A stretch of DNA of 64,000 bases from Hahella sp050299855 (GTDB taxonomy: Bacteria; Pseudomonadota; Gammaproteobacteria; Pseudomonadales; Oleiphilaceae). Below are positions 44,309 to 52,699 of the stretch, one piece after another. The translations under genes and the position numbers were made by a program. The notes under the pieces were generated by a model. The model did not search any database. It had not been told where the DNA came from and saw only the letters and a program-made list of their open reading frames with translations. The first letter of the stretch is position 1. Every line of letters starts with the position of its first letter. Location of the stretch: the NCBI GenBank assembly GCA_050299855.1, contig JBNKWQ010000005.1, forward strand, positions 1 through 64,000. Direction: 5' to 3'.

Positions 44309-44403
44309 TTATTTCCCGTTTTCGAGCTGTTGTCGCGCTAGTCCACGATATTGCCACTGCTCACTTCGGTAATAGGCTGAAAGAAAGGAATAAATGCCTT
44401 CAT
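44309..44403 (-). pseudogene. EAL-domain protein 5' relic
   Basis: Minus strand. An ATG at 44403 with AGGA upstream gives MKAFIPFFQPITEVSSGNIV, the typical start of an EAL domain, then a stop. One base on, the other frame reads GLARQQLENGK before its stop at 44309-44311, matching the EALAR-type block that should follow. Short and decayed; the call rests on these two pieces only. Confidence 0.35.
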
Positions 44404-44669
44404 GTTTATCCTGACGGGTCAAATACGCGGCAAACGGCTGACAGGGAGCTTAGGTTCTAATAACAATGCTGAAATATCACTACCGAAATACCACACCAGC
44501 CCCTGGAGAGAAAGGCGGCTTTACCCAGAATCCAGGGAGTGGCTTTAGAAGTCGGCATTTTTTAATGCTTTGATATCAAAATATATTTAAAACCGGCAAA
44601 GGAGTTACTTTATTCATTTTAAAACAATTACATAGCTAATTCTTGATTGGTCTGTCATCTGAATTTAAT
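44404..44669. other. Upstream region of ectA
   Basis: No gene seen. AT content rises towards ectA (44570-44700), and A/T tracts occur just before the promoter. Confidence 0.4.
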
Positions 44670-44697
44670 TTGAATACTAATAATTATTTGATATAGA
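44670..44697 (+). promoter_or_regulatory. Candidate sigma-70 type promoter of ectA
   Basis: TTGAAT (44670-44675) and TATAGA (44692-44697) with 16 bp between, 34 bp before the ectA start. Reasonable matches to -35 TTGACA and -10 TATAAT in strongly AT-rich DNA. Osmotic control may act here, but the sequence shows only the core promoter. Confidence 0.5.
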
Positions 44698-44731
44698 ATA
44701 CGCGCTCTTTAGCCACAAGAGCACCAAAACA

Positions 44732-45316
44732 ATGACGAAAACTAAGTCGGGAGATACCGACATTATTTTTCGCCACCCCACATCAGAAGACGGTTTAGCT
44801 GTCCACCATCTGATCGGCAGGTGTCCCCCTCTGGATACCAATTCCATCTACTGCAATCTGCTGCATTGCTCCCATTGGAGTGCAACCAGTGTATGTGCAG
44901 AAATCGATGGCGAAATAATGGGCTTCATTTCCGGATATCGGGTACCTGAGGCCAATGACCACCTCTTTATCTGGCAGGTTGCTGTCGATGTCCGTGCCCG
45001 CGGCAAGGGACTGGCAGGACGTATGTTGCGCTCGATTCTTAAACGCGAAAGCCTTGATGATATCCGTTACCTGCAAACGACCATTAATCCGGATAACCGT
45101 CCCTCATGGGCGTTGTTCGAAGCATTGGCTGCAGAGCTGAACGCGGATTTACTGCGGCGTTGTCTGTTTGGTCGGGAGAGTCACTTTGGTGGCGAACATG
45201 AGGACGAAATTATGCTCACCATTGGTCCTTTTGAGGTGGTCGATAGTGTGAGTAACGCTGCTGGCAGAACAAATAAATCTTCCAGAGTTCAAGTTGAGAT
45301 CGCTGAGCACACCTGA
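44732..45316 (+). CDS. ectA: Diaminobutyrate N-gamma-acetyltransferase
   Basis: 194 residues. First gene of the ectoine cluster: acetylates L-2,4-diaminobutyrate using acetyl-CoA in the cytoplasm. GNAT core with FIWQVAVDVRARGKGLAGRM (acetyl-CoA loop) and LQTTINPDNRPSWALFEALA; the N-terminal motif IIFRHPTSEDGLAVHHLIGR is typical of EctA. The ribosome site is weak. A gap of 191 bp, large for this operon, separates it from ectB. Confidence 0.94.
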   Translation: MTKTKSGDTDIIFRHPTSEDGLAVHHLIGRCPPLDTNSIYCNLLHCSHWSATSVCAEIDGEIMGFISGYRVPEANDHLFIWQVAVDVRARGKGLAGRMLRSILKRESLDDIRYLQTTINPDNRPSWALFEALAAELNADLLRRCLFGRESHFGGEHEDEIMLTIGPFEVVDSVSNAAGRTNKSSRVQVEIAEHT

Positions 45317-45460
45317 TTATTCCTCGTGCTTCGCAAACATTGAGTCTGTCCGAAACCGTTTTGTACGCTCCGGTGATTTTTGCAAACGTCAGCATGCCTC
45401 GCTGTCACTGATTTCGGGCGCTCACAGGTTTTAACGCCTACGCGAGATCCAACGCCACGC

Positions 45461-45496
45461 GATAACTGAATTGATAACTGAATTAATAACTCGAAC
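45461..45496. repeat. Tandem 12-bp repeats upstream of ectB
   Basis: Two exact copies of GATAACTGAATT (45461-45472, 45473-45484) and a diverged third (AATAACTCGAAC), ending 11 bp before the ectB ATG. They could affect translation or bind a regulator, or be simple slippage. Confidence 0.75.
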
Positions 45497-45507
45497 AGGT
45501 ACACTGC

Positions 45508-46782
45508 ATGAAAATTTTTGAGAACGTAGAGTCCGCCGTGCAAAGTTATGCACGTTCATTTCCCAAGATTTTCAAGCGTGCCGTCGGTGCACGTATTGAA
45601 GATATTGATGGCAACAGTTACATCGATTTTCTAGCCGGAGCAGGCACGCTCAATTACGGCCACAACAATCCTCTGTTGAAGCAACCTTTGCTGGATTACA
45701 TCTCCGAAGATGGGATTGCTCATGGTCTGGATATGCATACTGATGCCAAAGGCCGGTTCCTGAGAAATTTTGACGCGCTGATCCTCAAGCCCCGCAATCT
45801 GGAGTATCGTCTGCAATTTACCGGGCCTACCGGCACTAACGCTGTGGAAGCGGCGCTTAAGATAGCCCGCAAGGTGACAGGCCGCACCAATGTGGTCGCT
45901 TTCACCAACGGATTTCATGGTTGTACCTTAGGGTCTGTCGCACTGACCGGCAATAGCCACCACCGTGATGGTGCCGGAGTGTCCCTGAACGATGTCACCC
46001 GTTTACCTTTTGATGGCTATCTGGGCAAGGACTTTGATACAACCAAGTTGCTGGAAAAAATGATCAACGATGGCAGTAGCGGGCTGGACTTGCCGGCGGC
46101 GGTCATTGTTGAAGTGGTGCAGGGTGAAGGCGGTTTGAATGTGGCCGGTGATCGCTGGTTGCGCCGTCTGGAAAAAATCTGCCGCGAGCACAAGATCGTC
46201 CTCATCGTGGATGATATTCAAGCCGGTTGCGGTCGTACCGGCAGCTTTTTCAGTTTTGAATCTTCCGGTATCAAGCCGGACATCGTCACCTTGTCCAAGT
46301 CCCTGAGCGGCTTCGGATTACCCTTTGCGCTGACGCTGATTACGCCGGACATGGATATCTGGAAACCGGGTGAACACAACGGTACTTTCAGAGGCAATAA
46401 CCACGCCTTTGTCACCGCTAATGCAGCCCTTGAGCACTACTGGAAAGACGACGCCTTCGTGCACGAAATTCGCGAAAAATCAGAACTGGTAGAAAAACGT
46501 TTCAACAAAATGGCCGATCAATATGGTCGCTCGCTGTTTCGGGTAAAAGGCCGCGGCATGATGCGGGGAATCAGTTGCAGCGATGGCGAACTGGCAGCGG
46601 CTATTTGTCAGAAAAGCTTCACCAAGGGATTAATCGTTGAAACCAGCGGTGCTGATTCCGAAGTCGTGAAGTGTCTGTGTCCACTGACGATTGCTATTGA
46701 GGACCTGAAGGCAGGGCTCGACATAATTGAATCCAGTATTCGCGAAGTCCTGTCCAGCGAAGAATGGCGTGCCGCAGGCTGA
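45508..46782 (+). CDS. ectB: Diaminobutyrate-2-oxoglutarate transaminase
   Basis: 424 residues, PLP-dependent class III aminotransferase that turns aspartate semialdehyde into L-2,4-diaminobutyrate, the first dedicated ectoine step. Markers: FLAGAGTLNYGHNNPLLKQP, FTNGFHGCTLGSVALTGN, VEVVQGEGGLNVAGDRWLRR, and the PLP lysine (Lys264) in DIVTLSKSLSGFGLP. The weak ACAGG ribosome site lies in the end of the tandem repeats. Typical length. It follows ectA and precedes ectC. Confidence 0.95.
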   Translation: MKIFENVESAVQSYARSFPKIFKRAVGARIEDIDGNSYIDFLAGAGTLNYGHNNPLLKQPLLDYISEDGIAHGLDMHTDAKGRFLRNFDALILKPRNLEYRLQFTGPTGTNAVEAALKIARKVTGRTNVVAFTNGFHGCTLGSVALTGNSHHRDGAGVSLNDVTRLPFDGYLGKDFDTTKLLEKMINDGSSGLDLPAAVIVEVVQGEGGLNVAGDRWLRRLEKICREHKIVLIVDDIQAGCGRTGSFFSFESSGIKPDIVTLSKSLSGFGLPFALTLITPDMDIWKPGEHNGTFRGNNHAFVTANAALEHYWKDDAFVHEIREKSELVEKRFNKMADQYGRSLFRVKGRGMMRGISCSDGELAAAICQKSFTKGLIVETSGADSEVVKCLCPLTIAIEDLKAGLDIIESSIREVLSSEEWRAAG

Positions 46783-46889
46783 AGCCGGTCCCGACAATAA
46801 TTTTTTAACCCCAAACAAATTTTTGATGAGTTGCCTGCAGGTATGACTATCGGGCGACTCTAAGTAAAAAGGAATAATGGAACACTGAC

Positions 46890-47288
46890 ATGATTGTTAG
46901 ACATCTGGAAGACGTTAAAAAAACTAATCGCCGGGTCAAGGCGGAGAACTGGGAAAGTGTGCGTTTGTCTTTAAAAGACGACAATATGGGCTTTTCCTTT
47001 CATATCACTACTATTTACGCCAATACGGAAACCCCCATCCATTATCAAAATCACCTGGAAACCGTGTACTGCATTTCCGGTGAAGGTGAGGTGGAAACCG
47101 TGGCAGACGGTAAGGTCTACCCGATCAAACCAGGTACCGTGTATATCCTGGATAAGCATGACAAGCACCTGTTGCGCGGCTTTACGGATATGACCATGGC
47201 CTGTGTATTCAACCCTCCATTGAATGGCCGCGAAACCCACGATGAAAATGGCGTCTACCCGCTGGAAGCTGAGGCTCTGGTTGACTGA
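46890..47288 (+). CDS. ectC: Ectoine synthase
   Basis: 132 residues, a small cupin that closes N-gamma-acetyldiaminobutyrate to ectoine. It shows IVRHLEDVKKTNRRVKAENW at the start, the cupin strands TPIHYQNHLETVYCISGEGE and KPGTVYILDKHDKHLLRG, and the C-terminal LEAEALVD-like end. His and Glu of HYQNHLE and HDKHLL are expected ligands or active-site residues. Typical length. Confidence 0.96.
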   Translation: MIVRHLEDVKKTNRRVKAENWESVRLSLKDDNMGFSFHITTIYANTETPIHYQNHLETVYCISGEGEVETVADGKVYPIKPGTVYILDKHDKHLLRGFTDMTMACVFNPPLNGRETHDENGVYPLEAEALVD

Positions 47289-47344
47289 GTGCCTGAACTG
47301 CGCCTGTCCACTTTTGCCCATTCCACAACCTCAGAGGTATACCC

Positions 47345-48265
47345 ATGAAACACGTCAGTGAGATCAGTATGATCGCCGGCGACAAGCCCTACGCATCACG
47401 TACGGGCGATGAAACCCTGATTCAGAAGCGCCAGGACCCGGTCCTGTATTCCACGCCTGGCGAAGAGACTGAGTCTGCGCTGACCACAGATCAGCTGTCC
47501 AGTTACGCCCGTAACGGTTTTTTGGTTTTGGATGACGTTTTTACGGAAGAGGAAATCACCCCCTTACGCCGTGAACTTAATCAAATGCGGACGGATCCGT
47601 TGTTGGGCCGTCGCCCTGAAAGCTTTCATTACGATGATAGTGAGCTGCATTCAGTGTTTGGGATTCACAAGCTGAATCCGCTGTTCGGCAAGGTGACCCG
47701 TGATCCACGATTGACCGCCATTGCCCGTCAGATTCTGGCGGACGATATCTATATTCACCAGTCACGGCTTTGTTATAAACCGGGATTCACCAGTGAGAAG
47801 TTTTTCTGGCATTCGGATTTTGAAACCTGGCATGTGGAGGACGGTATGCCGAGGATGCGAGCGCTTAGTATTTCCATTGCCCTGACCGAAAGCCATGAAC
47901 ATAACGGCCCGCTGATGATGATTCCAGGATCGCACCAATACTATATACGCTGTAATGGTGGAACCCCCGAAGACCATTACAAACAGGCGTTGAAACAACA
48001 GGAGCATGGTATTCCGGACACCGCCGTATTAAGTACTCTGATGTACGAAGGCGGCATACGCTCGGCCTGTGGCAAACCCGGTTCTATCGTGGTCATGGAC
48101 GCCAATACCCTGCACGGAAATAATGGCAATATCACTCCCGACCCACGGGCCAATTTGTTTGTTGCCTATAATGCCTGGAGCAACTCCCTGGAATCGCCAA
48201 ACTGCCGACGTGCGCCACGTCCTGAATATGTTGCGGCGAGAAAGGTGGAATCACCGCTGGATTGA
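47345..48265 (+). CDS. ectD: Ectoine 5-hydroxylase
   Basis: 306 residues, Fe(II)/2-oxoglutarate dioxygenase of the PhyH family that converts ectoine to 5-hydroxyectoine. The iron triad is visible: His156 and Asp158 in FFWHSDFETWH and His257 in DANTLHGNNGN. The EctD signature region is FFWHSDFETWHVEDGMPRMR. It lies 57 bp after ectC, presumably in the same transcript. No aspartokinase gene (ask) follows, unlike many clusters. Confidence 0.95.
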   Translation: MKHVSEISMIAGDKPYASRTGDETLIQKRQDPVLYSTPGEETESALTTDQLSSYARNGFLVLDDVFTEEEITPLRRELNQMRTDPLLGRRPESFHYDDSELHSVFGIHKLNPLFGKVTRDPRLTAIARQILADDIYIHQSRLCYKPGFTSEKFFWHSDFETWHVEDGMPRMRALSISIALTESHEHNGPLMMIPGSHQYYIRCNGGTPEDHYKQALKQQEHGIPDTAVLSTLMYEGGIRSACGKPGSIVVMDANTLHGNNGNITPDPRANLFVAYNAWSNSLESPNCRRAPRPEYVAARKVESPLD

Positions 48266-48341
48266 ACCAGGGGCTGATTGTGTGAGAATCATATTTTGTG
48301 ACGATTCTAGCGGGAAAGGTTAGCGGCAGTGTTAAGTGATT

Positions 48342-49259
48342 TTAGGTCCCGTTTTCCACAGCACTGATCTGACTGTCCACAAAAACTCTGGGCGTCTTGC
48401 GGCGCCAACCTGCCAATAGTGAGCCACAGACAATTGTCAGGCAAGCTGTTGCCAGCTGCCAGGTGGGTTCTGCCAAGCCTGCTACGACTAGCAGCAAGGT
48501 GGAAATCAGCGGTGCTGCATAGGCCAGCACTCCCAACAACGGCAGGTTGCCGTGTTTGACGCCGTAATCCCAGGTAAAGAAGGCTATCCCCACCGGCCCC
48601 ATACCCAGGCCCACCACACCAATCCATTGTTTCAGGTTGTCCGGCCAGACGGTGGTTTCCCACTGCAGATGGCAGAGCCATGCCAGCACAGCCGTGGCGG
48701 CACAGAACCAGCCGACGGCATCGGTGGTCACCCGTTTTACCAGGCGGCTGGCAACCGAATAGCCTGACCATATCAGCGCGCAGGCCAGTGCGAGCATATA
48801 GCCGTCAAAATGCTGGTTTTGAAAGTCTGTGTTGTCTTTAGCCATCAGCATCCAGCATCCCAGCAATGCCAGCAGCGCGCCAGCTATGTGTTGTTTACGC
48901 AAAGTTTCGCCGGGTAGTAGGGCTGCAAATAAGACGATCAACAAGGGCCATAAATAGGCCAGTAAGCTGACTTCCACTGCCGGCGCCTTGCGCATGGCCA
49001 GAAAATAGCAGAGGTGGTAACCAAAATATCCTCCAACGCCTAAGATCCACGCCAATGGCGGTTGCCGTAAATAGCGAAGACCCAGGTGTCCCTGCCGCCA
49101 CCAGCGCAGATTCATCAATAAAAAGGCCAGGGCAAAGCACATGGCTGTAAGCTGGAAGGGGGGTATTTGTCCCCCGGTCAGTTGTGTTAATAGCGCCAGC
49201 GTACCCCAGAGAAAAATCGCGCTGGTGCCGATCAGGGTCGCCACAGGTTGGTTCGGCAT
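48342..49259 (-). CDS. YddG-type aromatic amino acid/DMT exporter
   Basis: 305 residues with ten membrane helices in two EamA repeats. It opens VATLIGTSAIFLWGTLALLT and has LLAYLWPLLIVLFAALLPGE, LACALIWSGYSVASRLVKRV and LLGVLAYAAPLISTLLLVVA, the pattern of the YddG group (paraquat and aromatic amino acid export). It ends with the SLLAGWRRKTPR basic tail. The AraC gene upstream on the same strand is probably its regulator. Substrate inferred from the group only. Confidence 0.82.
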   Translation of the reverse strand: MPNQPVATLIGTSAIFLWGTLALLTQLTGGQIPPFQLTAMCFALAFLLMNLRWWRQGHLGLRYLRQPPLAWILGVGGYFGYHLCYFLAMRKAPAVEVSLLAYLWPLLIVLFAALLPGETLRKQHIAGALLALLGCWMLMAKDNTDFQNQHFDGYMLALACALIWSGYSVASRLVKRVTTDAVGWFCAATAVLAWLCHLQWETTVWPDNLKQWIGVVGLGMGPVGIAFFTWDYGVKHGNLPLLGVLAYAAPLISTLLLVVAGLAEPTWQLATACLTIVCGSLLAGWRRKTPRVFVDSQISAVENGT

Positions 49260-49381
49260 GGTTGTTATCCGTTAAGGATGGAGTCTGGATAAGGAGTCTA
49301 TGCGGGCGAACAGGTAATGTCTTTGGGATTCCGGCGAAATAGTTTGCCGATGTGGCGAACTGGATCAGGCTCGGTATTTGT

Positions 49382-50110
49382 TCAGCGGTAATGCCGTGGG
49401 GAGCGGCCAAAGTATTGTCGAAAGCGATCACTAAACGCCGCCAGACTGGTATAACCGACCTGTTCCGCTATCTGCTGCACGCTCAAATGAGTGGAAACCA
49501 GTAAGTCCCGAGCCTGCTGCATTCGCTTCTCAGTCAAATACTGAAGTGGAGTCTTGTCATAGCATTGTTTAAACAGATGATTGAGCTGACGCTCGCTGAG
49601 GCAGGCCACGGCAGCGACCTCCGACAAGCTGACCGGTGACTGATAATGTTGATCAAGCCAATGCCTGGCCGCAGTGACCCGCTTGTCCGGCGCTACTTTT
49701 GCACCGAATCGTTCGCCCAACAACTGCACCAGGAGCATCAGCATGGTAGTTTGGCTTGCAGGGCTTTTGGTAGCGGTATCAGCGCTCTTCATATGCAGGT
49801 GCAAAAAGGCTGTGTACTGGGACAGAGTCTGATCCAGCTGAATAAAGGCCGGCAGTCGATGCATGGCTAGCGCCATTGCCACAGGAATATCAGCCACCAC
49901 GAATCTATTGAGGTCGGGCGCTGCAAAGCTATGGTCCTCCCCGGCGGCAATAAAAGCCGCCTGCCGGGAGTCAACCTGACCACGTTTATTCCCTACGGAC
50001 ATCGACAAGCTGCCTTCCACCGGCAATACCAGTTGATGGTAGTCATGATGATGATTCTGTATCTGGCGTTGGTAGCTGCGCAGATCCAGCGTAGGTAAGG
50101 TGGTTTTCAT
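49382..50110 (-). CDS. AraC-family transcriptional regulator
   Basis: 242 residues from ATG 50110 (KTTLPTLDLRSYQRQIQ follows); a TTG start upstream is also possible, and no clear ribosome site is seen. N-terminal cupin sensor (HHHDYHQLVLPVEGSLSMSV) and C-terminal AraC domain (LSEVAAVACLSERQLNHLFK, VQQIAEQVGYTSLAAFSDRF, RQYFGRSPRHYR). Probably controls the exporter gene downstream. Confidence 0.87.
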   Translation of the reverse strand: MKTTLPTLDLRSYQRQIQNHHHDYHQLVLPVEGSLSMSVGNKRGQVDSRQAAFIAAGEDHSFAAPDLNRFVVADIPVAMALAMHRLPAFIQLDQTLSQYTAFLHLHMKSADTATKSPASQTTMLMLLVQLLGERFGAKVAPDKRVTAARHWLDQHYQSPVSLSEVAAVACLSERQLNHLFKQCYDKTPLQYLTEKRMQQARDLLVSTHLSVQQIAEQVGYTSLAAFSDRFRQYFGRSPRHYR

Positions 50111-50326
50111 TGAAGCAGTATAGCGGCGGGAGGTATCCGGATAAATGGGATTCAATCAAGTCGGCGCTTGGATGAGAAAGCTGCGGGTGTCTACTCACCA
50201 TTTCGCAACCTGGTTAAGTTTCCACTTATCGAAACGACCTTCCATCAGCTACTCTGACTATATGGATTCAAAATAATTTATGTAGATTCGAAATAAACGT
50301 CTGTTTGATATGTCCGTACCTGAATA

Positions 50327-51022
50327 GTGAGCGTGCCAACGGTGAGCGGTAATACACAAGTCAATGGGGCTGCAGGTCGAAGCACAGGAAAACTGGTGTT
50401 TAAGGTACTTCTGCTGGTCGCTTCTGTGACGGCACTGAATTATGCCGGTCATTGGCTGACGGAGTATCTGAACCAGCAGGTGTGGCCCCATAATCCGCAA
50501 TATCTTGATCGCATCATCATGGTACTGATGCTGGCCTTTTTCACTTTCATGGCAGTGCCCTTTCTACCGGCTATCGAGATCAGTTTATTGCTGTTGGTGC
50601 TGGTTGATGTGAGGGGTGTCGTACTGATCTATGTCCTGACTATTCTGGCGCTTTCTCTGGCTTATGCCATAGGTCATCGTGTGCCTCTGCTTGTGTTGGT
50701 CCGTATTCTGGCTTTTTTCCACCTTACGAAAGCGGCGGCGATATTCGCACGCATTGCAGAAACGGACCGTGGTTCCCGGTTGCAACTGATGCAGCAGGAA
50801 ATCAATTCCGCGATGGCACAGCGCTGGCTGCAGCACCGCTACCTATTTTTAGCGGTGTTGTTAAATATGCCTGGTAATTCGGTGGTTGGAGGAGGAGGGG
50901 GTATTGCGATGGTCTGCGGTATGAGTGGACTGGTTTCTTATCCCAAATTTCTGCTGACTATTATGCTGGCGGCCCTTCCAATTCCGTTGGTGGTAATTGC
51001 GCAGAAATTGATGCTGCTATAG
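50327..51022 (+). CDS. Membrane protein, possibly TVP38/DedA-like
   Basis: 231 residues from GTG 50327, with five or more hydrophobic segments (LVFKVLLLVASVTALNYAGH, IIMVLMLAFFTFMAVPFLPA, ISLLLLVLVDVRGVVLIYVL). Near residue 185 the glycine-rich LNMPGNSVVGGGGGIAMVCG recalls DedA/SNARE-associated membrane proteins. The last helix ends PIPLVVIAQKLMLL. No ribosome site is convincing, so the true start may be different. Function unknown. Confidence 0.6.
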   Translation: MSVPTVSGNTQVNGAAGRSTGKLVFKVLLLVASVTALNYAGHWLTEYLNQQVWPHNPQYLDRIIMVLMLAFFTFMAVPFLPAIEISLLLLVLVDVRGVVLIYVLTILALSLAYAIGHRVPLLVLVRILAFFHLTKAAAIFARIAETDRGSRLQLMQQEINSAMAQRWLQHRYLFLAVLLNMPGNSVVGGGGGIAMVCGMSGLVSYPKFLLTIMLAALPIPLVVIAQKLMLL

Positions 51023-51153
51023 CTCTAGAAGAGCTCTAAGGTGTTCATTATGGTTGTCCCTCACATTCTGGATCTATTTTATTAGCTATTCTGAGAGTAG
51101 TAGGAATCATCAGCTAATTTACTGCAAATCAACATTACTAGGGAGTGGCACCT

Positions 51154-51339
51154 ATGAAAGCACTTGGAATTATTGGTTTATTGCTGGCACTGCTTTATGT
51201 GGCTTTTTTGTCAACCAAGGAAAGCGAAGAAGCCATGACACAAAAAGAAAAGGCCGAACAGCAAGTTGAGCAGGCGCAGAAGCAGGTTGAAGAGGCCATG
51301 AAGAAAAATATGGAAAAAATAGAGAAAGAGAGCCAATAG
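51154..51339 (+). CDS. Small membrane-anchored coiled-coil protein
   Basis: 61 residues from ATG 51154 (GGGAGTGG upstream). One transmembrane helix at the N-terminus (LGIIGLLLALLYVAFLS) then a charged coiled coil of about 38 residues rich in Glu, Lys and Gln (KEKAEQQVEQAQKQVEEAMK). Not recognised; similar in build to tiny inner-membrane partner proteins. Close to the DedA-like gene; could be coexpressed. Confidence 0.55.
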   Translation: MKALGIIGLLLALLYVAFLSTKESEEAMTQKEKAEQQVEQAQKQVEEAMKKNMEKIEKESQ

Positions 51340-51371
51340 ACACTCGATACGGCACTACAGGAAATTACACC

Positions 51372-52001
51372 CTAATCGACTGTCACCCGATAGCAGCAAC
51401 GCCGCGCACCATGAATGATATGATCTGTGCGCTCTACTTTGGCAATCCCTTCAAAGCAGCGCTGAAAATTTTCCAACTCTGCCCGGCATAAGCCTTGGCA
51501 TTGTTTGGCAGCAACACATATCGGACAGTGATTTTCAATCAGCAGGAAATGGCCGTCCTGGGCGACTGCCTCAGCCATGTAACCCTCTGCACTGCGAATT
51601 CCCGCGAGCCTTTGCAGGCGTTTAAAAGGTGTGCTGACGTCAGCCAACTCTGACAGATAGTAATTCAGCTGCTTTAGATTGCGGGCATCAATGAGTTTTT
51701 CAAGCCCTTCCTCGCCGAATAGTTCCCGTGTAGTGGCGATTAGATCAACGGTCAGGTTGGCGTGGCTATCGGGGAAGCGTGCCTGGGCTTTTTCTGTCAG
51801 GTGCCACCTGGCCACCGGCCGACCACGGGCAAGTTTCTCTTCCTGGCTATATAGCAAACCTTCCTGTTCCAGCCTGGCAATATGTTGCCTGGCACCCATG
51901 GTGGTCATTTCCAGGAGCAAGCTCAGTTCTTTGGCACTGGCCGGGCCCCTGGCCTTGATCAGGTAAAGGATGCGATCGCCGCTGTCTTCAGATGCACTCA
52001 C
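51372..52001 (-). CDS. Winged-helix regulator with cysteine cluster (SufR-like)
   Basis: 209 residues. N-terminal winged helix (AKELSLLLEMTTMGARQHIA, RLEQEGLLYSQ) followed by a helical domain and a C-terminal cysteine cluster: CPIC and QCQGLC near residues 160-173, then RCC near 201-202. The arrangement resembles SufR-type Fe-S regulators, so an iron-sulfur or metal cofactor sensor is likely. Two identical palindromes in the upstream divergent region (52057, 52108) are probable operators, controlling itself and the VOC gene. Ligand untested. Confidence 0.8.
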   Translation of the reverse strand: MSASEDSGDRILYLIKARGPASAKELSLLLEMTTMGARQHIARLEQEGLLYSQEEKLARGRPVARWHLTEKAQARFPDSHANLTVDLIATTRELFGEEGLEKLIDARNLKQLNYYLSELADVSTPFKRLQRLAGIRSAEGYMAEAVAQDGHFLLIENHCPICVAAKQCQGLCRAELENFQRCFEGIAKVERTDHIIHGARRCCYRVTVD

Positions 52002-52056
52002 TACTCATGCCTCCAGCCAATGTTCGTAGCTTGCAGTATATATCGATAGGAAAAAT

Positions 52057-52080
52057 TTAGTAAAGCGATAGCTTTACTAA
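52057..52080. promoter_or_regulatory. Palindromic operator, copy 1
   Basis: TTAGTAAAG (arm) - 6 bp CGATAG - CTTTACTAA, perfect 9-bp arms; the pair extends by ATT on both sides to 12 bp with a 4-bp centre. 56 bp upstream of the regulator start on the minus strand. Confidence 0.85.
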
Positions 52081-52107
52081 ATGTGGGAGGATGGCGTAGA
52101 GTTGTTA

Positions 52108-52131
52108 TTAGTAAAGTAAATGCTTTACTAA
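52108..52131. promoter_or_regulatory. Palindromic operator, copy 2
   Basis: Same TTAGTAAAG-N6-CTTTACTAA arms with spacer TAAATG, 51 bp centre to centre from copy 1 (about five helical turns), 146 bp before the VOC gene. Two copies of one palindrome with equal spacer argue for cooperative binding of one regulator. Confidence 0.85.
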
Positions 52132-52276
52132 ATGTCTGGCAGGTCAAATCCAAACAGTCCCCCCGGTCAGACAATCGCCAGTCATGGAACCGGACTATTC
52201 AGGCAGCAGTACAGCCAAAAATGGCTCGGACGAATAATTCTTTTAAATAGTTCTATTAGATAAAGAGGAAAATACT

Positions 52277-52693
52277 ATGTATTTGGAACATGCCAATATC
52301 ACTGTTGAAGATGCGGACAAAACCGTTAAATTCCTGCAGACAGCCTTTCCTGATTTTGCCATCCGAGGGGAGGGAAGTCTTACTCAGGGAGGGCACTGGC
52401 TGCACGTTGGTAACGACACCTTCTACATGGCGTTACAGCAAAATAATGAGCACCAAAGTGATATCAGTACCCGTTATCTGAGTGATGGTATCAATCATGT
52501 CGGCATAGTGGTTGATCAGTTGAATCCCATTCAGGAACGATTGCAAGCCGGAGGCTATGCACAAGGCCATCAGCCTGACCCCCATCCGTTTCGCCGCAGA
52601 GTCTATTTCTACGATCCTAACGGCATTGAATGGGAATTTGTGCAGTACCTGAGTGATGAGCCTGGCAAGCGGAATTCTTACAGCGACGATTAG
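52277..52693 (+). CDS. VOC (glyoxalase/bleomycin-resistance) family protein
   Basis: 138 residues. Single VOC unit: MYLEHANITVEDADKTVKFL, GGHWLHVGNDTFYMALQQN, then YLSDGINHVGIVVDQLNPIQ and the C-terminal RRVYFYDPNGIEWEFVQYL. Metal ligands likely His5, His (INHVG) and Glu (EWEF). Could be a glyoxalase, dioxygenase or fosfomycin-resistance-like protein; not decided. It faces the SufR-like regulator across two shared operators and is probably its target. Confidence 0.85.
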   Translation: MYLEHANITVEDADKTVKFLQTAFPDFAIRGEGSLTQGGHWLHVGNDTFYMALQQNNEHQSDISTRYLSDGINHVGIVVDQLNPIQERLQAGGYAQGHQPDPHPFRRRVYFYDPNGIEWEFVQYLSDEPGKRNSYSDD

Positions 52694-52699
52694 TGCAAT

